Shown here one piece after another: positions 9,984 through 19,871 of a stretch of DNA of 64,000 bases (within the stretch, counting starts at the first letter, position 1; each line of letters starts with the position of its first letter). The translations under genes were made by a program, and so were the position numbers. The DNA is from Burkholderia sp. Ax-1724 (GTDB lineage: Bacteria > Pseudomonadota > Gammaproteobacteria > Burkholderiales > Burkholderiaceae), in NCBI RefSeq assembly GCF_011752995.1, contig NZ_VWWL01000003.1, positions 248,001-312,000 of the forward strand, read 5' to 3'. The notes under the pieces were generated by a model, which was not told the origin of the DNA, did not search any database, and saw only the letters and a list, made by a program, of their open reading frames with translations.

Positions 9984-10958
9984 ATGCGCGCGATTCGCTG
10001 CAAGCAATACGGGCCGCCCGAGAGCCTGGTCGTCGACAACCTGCCGGACCTCGAAGCGCCGCCCGGTCACGTCGTGATCGACGTCAAGGCCGCCGCCGTC
10101 AACTTCCCCGACGTGCTGATCATCGAGAACAAATACCAGTTCAAGCCGCCGCTGCCGTTCACGCCGGGCTCTGAAGCCGCGGGCGTGGTGCGTGCGGTGG
10201 GGGCGGGTGTCACGCAATTCAGGCCGGGCTCGCGCGTGACCGCGTTCATGGGCTCGGGCGGCTTCGCCGAGCAGGCGCTCGCGCCGGCCGCGGCCTGCGT
10301 GCCGCTCGAGGACGACGTGCCGTTCGAACTCGCGGCGGCTTTCACGCTCGCGTACGGCACGTCGCATCACGCGGTGGTCGATCGCGGCGCGTTGCAGGCG
10401 GACGAGACCCTGCTCGTGCTCGGCGCGGCCGGCGGCGTCGGGCTCGCGGCGGTCGAGATCGGCAAGGCGCTCGGCGCGCGCGTGATCGCGGCGGCGTCGA
10501 GCGACGAGAAGCTCGCGACCTGCGTGAAGCACGGCGCGGACGCGACCATCAACTACGCGAGCGAAGACCTGCGCGAGCGCATCAAGGCGCTCACCGACGG
10601 CAAGGGTCCCGACGTGATCTACGACCCGGTCGGCGGCGTGTATGCGGAGCCCGCGTTTCGCAGCATCGGCTGGCGCGGACGCTATCTCGTGGTCGGTTTC
10701 GCGAACGGCGAGATTCCGAAGCTGCCGCTCAATCTGATGCTGCTCAAGGGCGCGAGCGTGGTCGGCGTGTTCTGGGGCGACTTCGCGAAGCGTGAGCCGC
10801 AGCGCAATCAGGCGGCATTCGAGCAGATGACCGGCTGGATTCGCGCAGGCAAGTTGAAGCCCTATGTGTCGGCCCGCTATGCGCTCGACGACACCGGCCG
10901 CGCGTTGCGCGACATGGCCGAGCGTCGCGTGATCGGCAAGGTGGTGATTACGCCGTAA
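9984..10958 (+). CDS. NADPH:quinone oxidoreductase-like MDR family enzyme
   Basis: 324 residues of the zinc-free medium-chain dehydrogenase/reductase family. The N-terminal GroES-like domain has PGSEAAGVVRAVGAGV. The Rossmann motif GAAGGVGLAAVEIGKALGA binds NAD(P)H. No catalytic or structural zinc cysteine set is present, which fits quinone or enone reduction rather than alcohol dehydrogenation. The ATG at 9984 has GGAG six bases upstream. It is a single gene, divergent from surE, ending in a hairpin terminator. The physiological substrate cannot be read from the sequence. Confidence 0.85.
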   Translation: MRAIRCKQYGPPESLVVDNLPDLEAPPGHVVIDVKAAAVNFPDVLIIENKYQFKPPLPFTPGSEAAGVVRAVGAGVTQFRPGSRVTAFMGSGGFAEQALAPAAACVPLEDDVPFELAAAFTLAYGTSHHAVVDRGALQADETLLVLGAAGGVGLAAVEIGKALGARVIAAASSDEKLATCVKHGADATINYASEDLRERIKALTDGKGPDVIYDPVGGVYAEPAFRSIGWRGRYLVVGFANGEIPKLPLNLMLLKGASVVGVFWGDFAKREPQRNQAAFEQMTGWIRAGKLKPYVSARYALDDTGRALRDMAERRVIGKVVITP

Positions 10959-10991
10959 CTACGCCTTGGCTACACCGTGACGCAGCATGAA

Positions 10992-11045
10992 AAACGGCGC
11001 GCAGACTGAACAACGTTGTCAGACTCCGCGCCGTTTGTTTTTTTG
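10992..11045. terminator. Bidirectional terminator between the oxidoreductase and the ABC permease
   Basis: A 10-bp stem AAACGGCGCG (10992-11001) pairs with 11027-11036. A weaker inner hairpin around ACAACGTTGT fills the loop. The T-run lies at about 11038-11044, with an A-run on the opposite side. Confidence 0.75.
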
Positions 11046-11124
11046 GCGGCCCTTGCGCGTGTTGGCCGGGCGCGTTTTTTTGCGCGCGGTGCGGTGCCCC
11101 ACTCCTCACACACCCACCCTGCCC

Positions 11125-11949
11125 TCACAGTTTTTCGGTATCCCCCGTGCGCGGCTGCCACTTCATCAGGCGCCGCTCGCCGAGTCCGACGCCCCCATCG
11201 AGAATCAGCGCAAACGCGGTCAATACGAGAATCCCCGCGAACACGGTGTTGATGTCGAAGGTGCCCTCGGCCTGCAGGATCAGATAGCCGACGCCGCGCG
11301 CCGAGCCGAGATACTCGCCCACCACCGACCCCACGAAGGCGAGCCCGACCGACGTATGCAAGCTCGAAAACACCCAGCTCATCGCGCTCGGCAGATAGAC
11401 GAAGCGCAGCAGCTGCTTGCGGTTCGCGCCGAGCATGCGCGCGTTCGCGAGCACGACCGGGCTCACTTCCTTCACGCCCTGATAGACGTTGAAGAACACG
11501 ATAAAGAACACCAGCGTGACGCCGAGCGCGACCTTCGACCAGATGCCGAGGCCGAACCACACGCCGAAGATCGGCGCGAGAATCACGCGCGGCATCGAGT
11601 TCGCGGCCTTCACGTACGGATCGAACAGCGCGCTCGCCACCGGCGCGAGCGCGAGCCACAGGCCGACGCCGAGCCCGAGCGCGGTGCCGAGCACGAACGC
11701 GAGCACGGTCTCGACGAGCGTGATCCACAGATGCAGATAGATTTCGCCGCCCGTGAACCACTCCCAGATCCGTTGCAGCACTTTCTGCGGCTCGCCGAAG
11801 AAGAACGCGGCCTTGTTCGGATCGTCGAAATAGAACGGCGGCAGGAGCGTCGGGCTCGTCAGCACGTACCAGAGCACGAAGCACAGCACGAGCAGCAGCC
11901 ATTGCCAGATCACCAGATTCGCCCGGCTCGGGCGCAACGTCTTCCACAT
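11125..11949 (-). CDS. ABC transporter permease, SsuC/TauC/NrtB type
   Basis: 274 residues with about six membrane segments and a large hydrophilic N-terminal loop after the first one. The EAA coupling loop is recognisable in ARMLGANRKQLLRFVYLPSA. The family imports sulfonates, taurine, nitrate, pyrimidine precursors or aromatic acids with one SBP and one ATPase. Last gene of the CoA-transferase/SBP/ATPase/permease operon, 72 bases after the ATPase. The substrate is not predictable from this subunit. Confidence 0.88.
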   Translation of the reverse strand: MWKTLRPSRANLVIWQWLLLVLCFVLWYVLTSPTLLPPFYFDDPNKAAFFFGEPQKVLQRIWEWFTGGEIYLHLWITLVETVLAFVLGTALGLGVGLWLALAPVASALFDPYVKAANSMPRVILAPIFGVWFGLGIWSKVALGVTLVFFIVFFNVYQGVKEVSPVVLANARMLGANRKQLLRFVYLPSAMSWVFSSLHTSVGLAFVGSVVGEYLGSARGVGYLILQAEGTFDINTVFAGILVLTAFALILDGGVGLGERRLMKWQPRTGDTEKL

Positions 11950-12021
11950 GACTTGGTTTGCCTTCGACGATGGTTGAACGCGTCTTCTTTTTCGATGTGC
12001 ATGGCCGCCTGCGCGGCAGGC

Positions 12022-12834
12022 TTATACGGCGGTCATTTGCTGCTGATACCCCTTCAGCACCTCGTCGCGCAGCACGCTCCAGATCTGTGCATGCAGTTCG
12101 ACGAAACGCGGATGCGAGCGAATCTCGGCGACGTCGCGCGGACGCGGCAGGTCGATCCTGAATTCGCCGATCGGATGCGTGCCCGGTCCCGCCGAGAGCA
12201 CGACGACGCGGTCCGACATCGCGATCGCCTCGTCGAGATCGTGCGTGATGAAGAGCACCGCCTTGCGCTTCGCGGCCCACAGATCGAGCAGCTCGTTTTC
12301 CATGAGCTGGCGCGTTTGAATGTCGAGCGCGGAAAACGGCTCGTCCATCAGGATGATGTCGGGATCGAGTATCAGCGTCTGCGCCATCGCGACGCGCTTG
12401 CGCATGCCGCCCGAGAGCTGGTGCGGATAGCGGTCGCCGAAACCGCCGAGACCGACGCGCTTTAACCATTCGTCGGCTTTCGCGCGCGCGTCGGCCGCCG
12501 GTTCGCCGCGAAACGACAGGCCGGCCATCACGTTGTCGATCGCCGAGCGCCACGGCATCAGCGCGTCGGCCTGGAACATGTAGCCGGCGCGCCGGTTCAG
12601 GCCATCGAGCTTTTCGCCGAACACGCTGACTTCACCCGCCGACGGTTGCAGCAGACCCGCGCCGACGTTCAGCAGCGTGGACTTGCCGCAGCCGGTCGGC
12701 CCGACCACCGAGACGAACTCGCCCGGCTCGATGCGCAGCGTGGTGTCCTTGACCGCCGTGTAGCGCTGCGCCCGGTTATCGCGCGCGGCAAACGTGCAGG
12801 TGATGTTTTCCAGCGCAAGGGCGGCAACGGTCAT
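12022..12834 (-). CDS. ABC transporter ATP-binding protein, SsuB/TauB type
   Basis: 270 residues with Walker A GPTGCGKST (45-53), Q-loop region MFQADALMPW, signature LSGGM (140-144), Walker B ILMDEP (161-166) and H-loop ITHD. The ATG at 12834 was chosen because the product starts MTVAALALEN next to the first strand of the fold; the longer frame adds 44 residues of proline/arginine-rich sequence. It powers the permease encoded downstream. Confidence 0.9.
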   Translation of the reverse strand: MTVAALALENITCTFAARDNRAQRYTAVKDTTLRIEPGEFVSVVGPTGCGKSTLLNVGAGLLQPSAGEVSVFGEKLDGLNRRAGYMFQADALMPWRSAIDNVMAGLSFRGEPAADARAKADEWLKRVGLGGFGDRYPHQLSGGMRKRVAMAQTLILDPDIILMDEPFSALDIQTRQLMENELLDLWAAKRKAVLFITHDLDEAIAMSDRVVVLSAGPGTHPIGEFRIDLPRPRDVAEIRSHPRFVELHAQIWSVLRDEVLKGYQQQMTAV

Positions 12835-12976
12835 CGTTCGGCTCGCTTCGGGGATCGGGATCGGTCGGGTTTCAGGTTCGGGCGGAGCGTCGCGGCGGCG
12901 AAGGCTCCGGGAGTGGCATGGACAGAACCCGCCATGCCATCCGGATCGCTCCCGAGGCGCTCGCACGCCGCCCTGT

Positions 12977-14014
12977 TTATGCCTTGACGGTCGCCAGCGC
13001 CTTCTTCACGAAGTCGTTGGTCCAGGTCTTCGACAGATCGATCTGTGCGTTCTGCACGACCGGATCGAAGGCCTTCAGCGTCTTCAGCGAGGTCGCGGGA
13101 CCGTCGACGGGCATCAGGCCGTCGGGCGACATCGCTTCGCGCACGTGCTGCCATGCGTCGAGATAGAGCGCGCGGTCGCCGAGCAGATAGCTCTCCGGCA
13201 CCGTGTTGATGAGTTCGCTGCCACTCGCGTTCTGCAGCCACTTGAGCGCGCGCACCATCGCATTGGTCAGCGCCTGGGTCGTGTTCGGGTTCTTCGTGAT
13301 GAAGGCCTGCGACGCATACAGACAACCAGCGGGCATATCACCGCCGAACACGCTGTGCGTATCGGCAAGCGTGCGCGTATCCGAGACGACGCGCACGTCG
13401 CCCGCGCGCTCGAGGCGCGTCACGACCGGATCGAGATTGGCGATCGCGTCGATCTGCCCGGACTGCATCGCGGCGATCGCGCCGGCGCCCGCGCCGACGC
13501 CGATGAACGCGACGTCCTTCGCACTGAGCCCCGCTTTCGCGAGCACGAAGCTCGCCATGATCGACGTCGACGAACCCGGTGCGGTCACGCCGATCTTCTT
13601 GCCCTTCAGATCGGCGATCGACTTGTAGTTCGGCATCGTCTTCTTCGACACCGCGAGCACGATTTGCGGCGCGCGCCCTTGCAGCACGAATTCGCGGAAA
13701 AACTGCTTTTGCGCCTGCAGCAGCAGCGTGTGTTCGAACGCGCCGGAGACCACGTCCGCGCTGCCGCCGACCGCCGCCTTCAGCGCCTGCGAACCGCCGG
13801 CGAAATCGGAAATCTCGACCTCGAGCCCTTCGTCCTTGAAGTAATTGCGGCGCTCGGCGATCGTGAGCGGCAGGTAGTAGAACAGGTTCTTGCCGCCGAC
13901 CGCGATCGCCACCTTCGTGGTTTCAGGCTTGCCCTGCGCAAAGGCAAGCGGCGTGGTGGCGAGCGTGGCGCCCGCGAGCGCGACGCCGCCGGCAAGGAAG
14001 GTTCTGCGTTGCAT
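12977..14014 (-). CDS. ABC transporter substrate-binding protein (NMT1/SsuA-like)
   Basis: 345 residues. The N-terminus MQRRTFLAGG has a twin-arginine-like start followed by a hydrophobic stretch ending at AFAQ, so it is exported to the periplasm. The mature protein (KVAIAVGGKNLFYYLPLTIAE, EISDFAGGSQALKAAVGG) is of the NMT1/THI5/SsuA class that binds small organic or sulfonate ligands. It lies 120 bases downstream of the CoA-transferase on the same strand. The ligand is unknown; the neighbour suggests a carboxylate that is later activated as a CoA thioester. Confidence 0.87.
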   Translation of the reverse strand: MQRRTFLAGGVALAGATLATTPLAFAQGKPETTKVAIAVGGKNLFYYLPLTIAERRNYFKDEGLEVEISDFAGGSQALKAAVGGSADVVSGAFEHTLLLQAQKQFFREFVLQGRAPQIVLAVSKKTMPNYKSIADLKGKKIGVTAPGSSTSIMASFVLAKAGLSAKDVAFIGVGAGAGAIAAMQSGQIDAIANLDPVVTRLERAGDVRVVSDTRTLADTHSVFGGDMPAGCLYASQAFITKNPNTTQALTNAMVRALKWLQNASGSELINTVPESYLLGDRALYLDAWQHVREAMSPDGLMPVDGPATSLKTLKAFDPVVQNAQIDLSKTWTNDFVKKALATVKA

Positions 14015-14134
14015 GGTCTGTTGTCTCCAGATTTTTGTTGTCCGGTTTTCCCGGCGTCGGTCGTGATGGCGTTCTTTGCGCCGCCTGTCGTGTCGCTTAT
14101 TGTGTTGCTTCTGGTCTCGCCTGTTGCGTGCGCG

Positions 14135-15391
14135 TCAAACGATCTGTTGCGTGTGCAGCCTTGCAATGTCGTCAGCATCATAACCTAGCGATTGCAGGAC
14201 TTCATCGGTATGTTCACCCAGTGCGGGGCCGAGCCAGCGCGTCTCGCCGGGCGTCGCCGAGAGCTTCGGCGTGACCGCCGGCAGCGTGATTTCGCGGCCG
14301 TCCTGCCACTTGAAACGCTCGATCATCTGCCGCGCGATGAACTGCGGATCGGCGAACATATCGGCCACGCTGTAGATGCGCCCGACCGGCACGTCGGCCG
14401 CGTTGAGCACCGCGAGCGCCTCGTCGATCGTGCGCGTGGAGAGCCACGCGGCAATCGCAGCGTCGATCTCCTGGGTGCGCGGCACGCGGCCGTCGTTATG
14501 CGCGAGCGCCGGGTCGTTCGCGAGATCGTCGCGTTCGATCGCGCTCATCAGGCGCTTGAAGATCGGATCGCTATTGCCGCCGATCACGATGCTGCCGTCG
14601 CGGCACGGATACGTGTTCGACGGCACGATGCCTGGCAGCGACGCGCCGGTGCGCTCGCGCACCATGCCGTACACACCGTACTCGGGCACCACGCTTTCCA
14701 TCATGTTGAAGACGGCCTCGTACAGCGCGACGTCGACGACCTGCCCCTTGCCGCCGTTCACCTGCTTGTGATGCAGCGCCATCAGCGCGCCGATCACGCC
14801 ATGCAGCGCCGCGATCGAATCGCCGATCGAAATGCCGATGCGCGGCGGCGGCAGATCCGGATAGCCGGTGATATGGCGCAGCCCGCCCATCGACTCCGCA
14901 ATCGCGCCGAAGCCTGGCCGGTCGCGATACGGGCCGGTCTGACCGTAACCGGACAGCCGCACCATCACGAGGCCGGGGTTCTCGGCCGAGAGCACGTCAT
15001 AACCGAGCCCGAGCTTTTCGAGCAGCCCGGGGCGGAAATTCTCGACGACGATATCGGCCTCTTTCGCGAGCCGCCGCACGATCTCCTTGCCCTCTTCGGC
15101 TTTCAGATTGATCGTGACGGACTTCTTGTTGCGCGCCTGCACGGCCCACCACAGCGATGTACCGCCGACTTCGGGATACAGCTTGCGCCATTTGCGCAGC
15201 GGATCGCCGCCTTTCGGGTCTTCGATCTTGATGACCTCGGCGCCGAATTCGCCGAGAAAACGTGCGGCGAACGGACCGGCGATCAGCGTGCCGAGTTCGA
15301 GCACCTTGACGCCGGCGAGCGGACCTTGGGTTTGAGTCTGGCCTTCGCGTCCAGCCGAGTCGCTCGTGCCTGCTTCGGGGGTGGCGCTCAT
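14135..15391 (-). CDS. Class III CoA-transferase (CaiB/BaiF/Frc family)
   Basis: 418 residues, the family's normal length. These cytosolic enzymes move CoA between carboxylic acids, as in formyl-CoA:oxalate or carnitine systems. The N-terminal LAGVKVLELGTLIAGPFAARFLGEFGAEVIKIE and the Asp in GISIGDSIAAL (Asp191, likely nucleophile) are present, and so are ENFRPG and LSGYGQTGPY. It is the first gene of a minus-strand operon with a three-component importer, an arrangement that suggests uptake followed by CoA activation of one compound. Donor and acceptor acids cannot be read from the sequence. Confidence 0.88.
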   Translation of the reverse strand: MSATPEAGTSDSAGREGQTQTQGPLAGVKVLELGTLIAGPFAARFLGEFGAEVIKIEDPKGGDPLRKWRKLYPEVGGTSLWWAVQARNKKSVTINLKAEEGKEIVRRLAKEADIVVENFRPGLLEKLGLGYDVLSAENPGLVMVRLSGYGQTGPYRDRPGFGAIAESMGGLRHITGYPDLPPPRIGISIGDSIAALHGVIGALMALHHKQVNGGKGQVVDVALYEAVFNMMESVVPEYGVYGMVRERTGASLPGIVPSNTYPCRDGSIVIGGNSDPIFKRLMSAIERDDLANDPALAHNDGRVPRTQEIDAAIAAWLSTRTIDEALAVLNAADVPVGRIYSVADMFADPQFIARQMIERFKWQDGREITLPAVTPKLSATPGETRWLGPALGEHTDEVLQSLGYDADDIARLHTQQIV

Positions 15392-15593
15392 GGGGCTCCT
15401 TATCTTCTCTCTGCGTCAAACCGCGGCGACGAACGCGCGGTGCGCGGTCGGGCCGCGCGCTTTTCGTTGCCGCCGCGGCGTGGCTTGCTCCCGCTCTTCA
15501 CGCTCGCACTGCTCATGCTGGCGGCAACGCGAATCACGGCAAAAAGCAGTGCGCTTCGCCACAGCAATCGCACAACCGCACAACCGCGCCGCG

Positions 15594-16190
15594 CTACATC
15601 GAACGGCGATCGAGCATCGCGCGCGCGATCGTGCCGGCGTCGACATATTCGAGTTCGCCGCCGACCGGCACGCCGCGCGCGAGACGCGTGACCGCAAGCC
15701 CGCGCGCCTTGAGCGTCTGCCCGAGGTAGTGCGCGGTGGCTTCGCCTTCGTTGGTGAAATTGGTCGCGAGCACGACTTCCTTGACGACGCCATCCGAGGC
15801 GCGCTTCACGAGCCGGTCGAAATGAATCTCCTTCGGGCCGATGCCGTCGAGCGGACTGAGCCGCCCCATCAGCACGAAGTAAAGGCCGCGATAGGTCATC
15901 GTCTGTTCGAGCATGATCTGGTCGGCCGGCGTTTCGACGACGCACAGCAGCGACGGATCGCGCTCTTCATCGAGGCAGACCTCGCAGATCTGCGCTTCGG
16001 TAAACGTGTTGCACTTTTCGCAGTGGCGCAGATGCTCGGTGGCGAACAGCAGCGAGCGGCCGAGTTTTTCGGCGCCTTCGCGATCGTGCTGCATCAGGTG
16101 ATACGCCATGCGTTGCGCGGACTTGGGCCCGACACCGGGCAGCACACGCAGCGCTTCGACGAGCGCCGACAGGGCGGAAGGTTGTTTCAT
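15594..16190 (-). CDS. recR: Recombination protein RecR
   Basis: 198 residues; partner of RecF and RecO in loading RecA at gaps. The N-terminal helix-hairpin-helix is [19 protein letters not shown]. The zinc-finger cysteines are C-x2-C in HCEKC and a second pair in ICEVC. A Toprim domain ([14 protein letters not shown]) follows. The ATG at 16190 gives [10 protein letters not shown], the usual RecR start. dnaX-ybaB-recR is a conserved bacterial cluster; here ybaB and recR are 259 bases apart. Confidence 0.95.
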   Translation of the reverse strand: MKQPSALSALVEALRVLPGVGPKSAQRMAYHLMQHDREGAEKLGRSLLFATEHLRHCEKCNTFTEAQICEVCLDEERDPSLLCVVETPADQIMLEQTMTYRGLYFVLMGRLSPLDGIGPKEIHFDRLVKRASDGVVKEVVLATNFTNEGEATAHYLGQTLKARGLAVTRLARGVPVGGELEYVDAGTIARAMLDRRSM

Positions 16191-16449
16191 GCGGATCGGC
16201 GTCGAAGTGGATGAGGCTCTGGTGGGCGAATCGAGGTGCGGGCGCGCCGCGCGAAGCGTGCTTCGGCGCGACGGTGACGTTGAAGTTCGCAACGTCCGCG
16301 GCGGCGGCACGTTCGGCCTCGCCTTTCGCGCGGCGGATGCCTGCGGATGCTTTCAGTCCCCGCAGCCCGCACACGTCGCGCGCCGTCTCAGCGCCTGCGC
16401 GCACGCCACGGCGACGGGCGCCGCGGCATTCGCCCTCGTGACAGCAGAT

Positions 16450-16776
16450 TCAGAACGGCAGCTTGAAGCCCGGCGGCAGCGGCAGGCCCGCGGTCATGCC
16501 GCCCATCTTTTCCTGGGCGGTCGCCTCGGCCTTGCGCACGGCGTCGTTGAACGCGGCGGCGACGAGGTCTTCCAGCATGTCCTTGTCGTCGGCAAGCAGG
16601 CTCGGATCGATCGACACGCGGCGCACGTCGTTCTTGCAGGTCATCGTCACCTTGACGAGACCGGCGCCCGACTGCCCCTCGACTTCGATCTGCGCGAGTT
16701 GCTCCTGCATCTTCTTCATGTTTTCCTGCATCTGCTGGGCTTGCTTCATCAGCCCGGCGAGTTGGCCTTTCATCAT
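16450..16776 (-). CDS. ybaB: YbaB/EbfC nucleoid-associated protein
   Basis: 108 residues, a small dimeric DNA-binding protein with two coiled-coil helices ([20 protein letters not shown]) flanking a central sheet; it helps shape the nucleoid. The start was set at the ATG at 16776 because AAGGAG lies seven bases upstream. The ATG at 16782 is only one base from that ribosome site. It lies between dnaX and recR, the standard arrangement. Confidence 0.93.
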   Translation of the reverse strand: MMKGQLAGLMKQAQQMQENMKKMQEQLAQIEVEGQSGAGLVKVTMTCKNDVRRVSIDPSLLADDKDMLEDLVAAAFNDAVRKAEATAQEKMGGMTAGLPLPPGFKLPF

Positions 16777-16859
16777 GGACATGCTCCTTCTGGATAGCGT
16801 GAAATCCGGGGTTCCGGCGCCGTGCTCCGACGACGCCGCAAAGGGTGGATCAGGTTGGA

Positions 16860-19466
16860 TCAGTGGGCCGGCGACGCGCCGTTGGCGGCGTCCGGGGTAA
16901 GCGGGCGGATCGAGCCGTCGACGATGCTCGCGCCGAATTCGCGAATCAGCGACTGCACGAACGGATCGGCGCGAATCTCGCGCTCGGCTTCCTGCTGGCG
17001 CTGGGCGCGCTGCGCGGCGTCGTGCGCGGCGGCCGTGCGGCGCGCCGGGCCGACCTCGACCTGCACGTCGACGCTCTGGCCAAGCCGCTCGGCGAGCGCC
17101 ACCTTCAGTTTAGCGACCTGCGACGCTTCCGCGTATTGCGGCACCGGTACGTTGAGCCTGAGCGTGTTGCCGTCGAGCGCCATCAGTTCGCTGTTGAACG
17201 CGAGCTGGTACGAAATGCCCTTCAACGGCAGATCGACCGCGAGCGCGGGCCAGTCGCCCGTGAAGCCGAGCGGATCGAGCGGCACGGCGGGCGGCAGCGG
17301 GCGCGTATCGACGACCGGCGCGGGAGCCGGTTTCGCGGGTGCGCGGTCCATGCGGACGTCGTCGGGGCCGCGATCGAATACGGGTACGTAGTTATCGTCC
17401 GGCGGGACGAAATAGGCGTCGTCCGCAGCCGAGACCGGCATGTAGTCGTCGGGCGGCATGTCGTCCCACGGCGGGACTGACGAGCCGTCCGGCTCCGCGC
17501 TGCTGCTGCGCGGCGACGATGCTTGCGCGGCGGCGCTGGCCGTTCCCGTCGCCTCTTGTGGCGCACGGCGCGGCGCGCCCGGTGTCGGCACCGGGACGAC
17601 TACGCGCGGTGTGGCCGGCTTCGGTGTCGCGGGTGCGGCAGGCGCCGTGCCCGAAGTCGCGCGGCCGCGGTTCGAAGATACCTTGAGGCCGGCGTTACGC
17701 AGCACGTCGAGTGCGGCGCTCGCGCCGCCGGCACGACGCGCAGTGGAATCGGCTGCGGCTTGCGCGGTTGTCGAGGTGGGCTGTGCCTGTTCCTCTGGCT
17801 CATCCCGCTCCTGCATCTGCGATGCGGCTTGCCCGGTGCCGGCATGCGCGGCTGTTGCGGACGCGGCCGGCGCGGATGCCGGCGCTGCGTGATCGGTCAG
17901 CGCTGGCGAAGCCGACTCGGCCGAGTCAGCGCTGGCGGCGTTTTCGCCCGTGGGCATGTCTTCCCAAGGCGCCACCGGACGCTCCGCGGCTGCTGGCGAC
18001 GCATCGCCGATGCCGGCAGACGTCGCCTTGCCCTCAGCCGCAACCGGCTCGCCTTCACCGACGACTTCGGCATCGGACGATTGCGATGCCGCCGACGCTT
18101 GCGTGACCACAGCCGGTTGCACAACCGGCGCGGCGGATTTCACCGCCTCGCGTTGATCTCCGCTGACATCGCCGCCAGCCTGCGGCCCGCGAACCGCCGC
18201 GGCTGCCGGCATCGCATCGCGCGTGCTCGCGGCCGGCACCGACGGAGCCACCGCAGCAGACGATCCCGACGGCGCACGCAACGCGGCAACCGTCGGCGCG
18301 CCCGAGCGCTTCGCACCCGCCGCGCCCGCGCCGCCTGCCTGCGAACCCGCGCCTGCCGTTCCACCGCCGCCACCGCCGTCCGGCGCCGGCTCGAACGCGA
18401 GCATGCGCAGCAGCGTCATCGTGAAACCGGCGTACTCGTCGGGCGCGAGCCCCAGTTCGCTTCGGCCGATCGTCGCGATCTGATAGAACAGTTGCACCTG
18501 CTCGGGACTCATCGCCTCGGCGAAGCGGCGCAGATCGGCCGCCTCCGGCCATTCGTCGAGCACCGACGACGGCGCGAACTGCGCCCATGCGATCCGATGC
18601 AGCAAGCTCGCGAGATCCTGCAGCGCCGTCGAAAACGACAGGCTGCGCAGCGCCATTTCGTCGGCAACCGCGAGCACCGCCGCGCCGTCGCCCTGCGCGA
18701 GCGCGTCGAGCAGACGGATCAGATAGCTCTGGTCGAGCGCGCCGAGCATGCCGCGCACCGCGTCCTCGCTGACCTGGTTCGCCGAATAGGCGATCGCCTG
18801 ATCGGTCAGCGAAAGCGCGTCGCGCATCGAGCCGTCGGCCGCGCGCGCGAGCAGACGCAGCGCCTGCGCGTCGTACGGCACCTGCTCTTCGCCGAGAATG
18901 CGTTCGAGATGCGACACGATATGACCGGCCGGCATCTGCTTCAGATTGAACTGCAGACAGCGCGACAGCACCGTGACCGGAATCTTCTGCGGGTCGGTGG
19001 TCGCGAGAATGAATTTGACGTGTGGCGGCGGTTCTTCGAGCGTCTTCAGCATCGCGTTGAAGGCGTGGTTCGTCAGCATGTGCACTTCGTCGATCATATA
19101 GACCTTGAAGCGCGCATCGACGGGCGCGTACACCGCGCGCTCGAGCAGCGCGGCCATTTCGTCGACGCCGCGATTGCTCGCCGCGTCCATCTCGACGTAA
19201 TCGACGAAACGCCCCTCATCGATCTCGCGACACGCGCGGCACACGCCGCACGGTGTCGAGGTCACGCCGGTCTCGCAGTTCAGCGCTTTGGCGAAGATGC
19301 GCGACAGCGTGGTCTTGCCGACGCCGCGCGTGCCGGTAAACAGATAGGCGTGGTGCAGACGGCCACCGTCGAGCGCATGGGTGAGCGCGCGCACCACGTG
19401 CTCCTGTCCGACGAGCGAAGCGAAATCCTTCGGCCGCCATTTGCGTGCGAGAACTTGATAGGTCAT
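16860..19466 (-). CDS. dnaX: DNA polymerase III subunits gamma and tau
   Basis: 868 residues, longer than E. coli tau (643). The clamp-loader AAA+ module (1-370) has Walker A GTRGVGKT (44-51), the zinc-binding CGVCRAC region, DEVHML and the SRC motif LSRCLQF. From about 372 to 710 the protein is Ala/Pro/Gly/Ser-rich linker. A conserved C-terminal tau domain (about 720-868) binds the polymerase alpha subunit. No slippery A-rich frameshift site was seen near codon 430, so a separate gamma would have to arise another way. It is first in the dnaX-ybaB-recR group, downstream of the SRP RNA gene. Confidence 0.95.
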   Translation of the reverse strand: MTYQVLARKWRPKDFASLVGQEHVVRALTHALDGGRLHHAYLFTGTRGVGKTTLSRIFAKALNCETGVTSTPCGVCRACREIDEGRFVDYVEMDAASNRGVDEMAALLERAVYAPVDARFKVYMIDEVHMLTNHAFNAMLKTLEEPPPHVKFILATTDPQKIPVTVLSRCLQFNLKQMPAGHIVSHLERILGEEQVPYDAQALRLLARAADGSMRDALSLTDQAIAYSANQVSEDAVRGMLGALDQSYLIRLLDALAQGDGAAVLAVADEMALRSLSFSTALQDLASLLHRIAWAQFAPSSVLDEWPEAADLRRFAEAMSPEQVQLFYQIATIGRSELGLAPDEYAGFTMTLLRMLAFEPAPDGGGGGGTAGAGSQAGGAGAAGAKRSGAPTVAALRAPSGSSAAVAPSVPAASTRDAMPAAAAVRGPQAGGDVSGDQREAVKSAAPVVQPAVVTQASAASQSSDAEVVGEGEPVAAEGKATSAGIGDASPAAAERPVAPWEDMPTGENAASADSAESASPALTDHAAPASAPAASATAAHAGTGQAASQMQERDEPEEQAQPTSTTAQAAADSTARRAGGASAALDVLRNAGLKVSSNRGRATSGTAPAAPATPKPATPRVVVPVPTPGAPRRAPQEATGTASAAAQASSPRSSSAEPDGSSVPPWDDMPPDDYMPVSAADDAYFVPPDDNYVPVFDRGPDDVRMDRAPAKPAPAPVVDTRPLPPAVPLDPLGFTGDWPALAVDLPLKGISYQLAFNSELMALDGNTLRLNVPVPQYAEASQVAKLKVALAERLGQSVDVQVEVGPARRTAAAHDAAQRAQRQQEAEREIRADPFVQSLIREFGASIVDGSIRPLTPDAANGASPAH

Positions 19467-19760
19467 CCGGAAATTGTATCAGTAACGATGCGGCGAAAAA
19501 CCGAATCGGACACGAGCGCGAGCGCGCGTTGCCGCGCCCCTCGGACAGGCTGACGAAGCATCGTGGAAAGCCGGTGACATTCGCGGCCGCATGCGCGACG
19601 GCCGCCGGAAAAAGAAGCGGCGATGAGCGATCACGATGGACGCGCGCATTGACCACGACGATGCTCTAGGCGAACGCGGCAGGCAATGAAAACGAAAACC
19701 GGAAATGGCTGCGGAGAAACCGCGAAAGAAAACCGCTACGGGGAAAAACAGAAGAGGAAG
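19467..19760. other. Intergenic spacer between dnaX and the SRP RNA gene
   Basis: 294 bases between the dnaX start and the 3' end of ffs. It has modest AT enrichment and A-rich tracts near 19680-19760. The dnaX promoter should lie here, but no convincing -35/-10 pair was picked out and no gene is supported. Confidence 0.5.
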
Positions 19761-19860
19761 GTGACGAGCCCGACCCTCGGCACTGGTGGAAAACGGCTGT
19801 GGCTGCTTCGTTCCCGACCTGACCAGGTTGACCATCCCTCCATGCGAGGAGGCCCGTCAC
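19761..19860 (-). ncRNA. ffs: 4.5S signal recognition particle RNA (small bacterial SRP RNA)
   Basis: On the minus strand, the bases over 19801-19824 read GGTCAGGTCGGGAACGAAG followed by CAGCC. This is nearly identical to the Ffh-binding apical domain of E. coli 4.5S RNA (symmetric and asymmetric loops). The ends pair: GTGACG at the 5' end with CGTCAC at the 3' end, followed by GC-rich complementarity, giving a hairpin of about 100 nucleotides. It binds Ffh to target membrane proteins co-translationally. A TAGAAT box at 19866-19871 places the transcription start at or near the 5' end. The exact ends are inferred from the closing stem. Confidence 0.92.
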
Positions 19861-19865
19861 GAAAG

Positions 19866-19871
19866 ATTCTA
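19866..19871 (-). promoter_or_regulatory. Probable -10 box of the SRP RNA promoter
   Basis: TAGAAT on the minus strand, 6 bases upstream of the predicted RNA 5' end. The -35 region at 17 bases (TCGCGC) is poor. Confidence 0.45.

Noticed and set aside
17900..18350. Programmed frameshift in dnaX to make gamma
   Set aside because: No A-AAA-AAG-type slippery sequence followed by a stem was found in the linker region.
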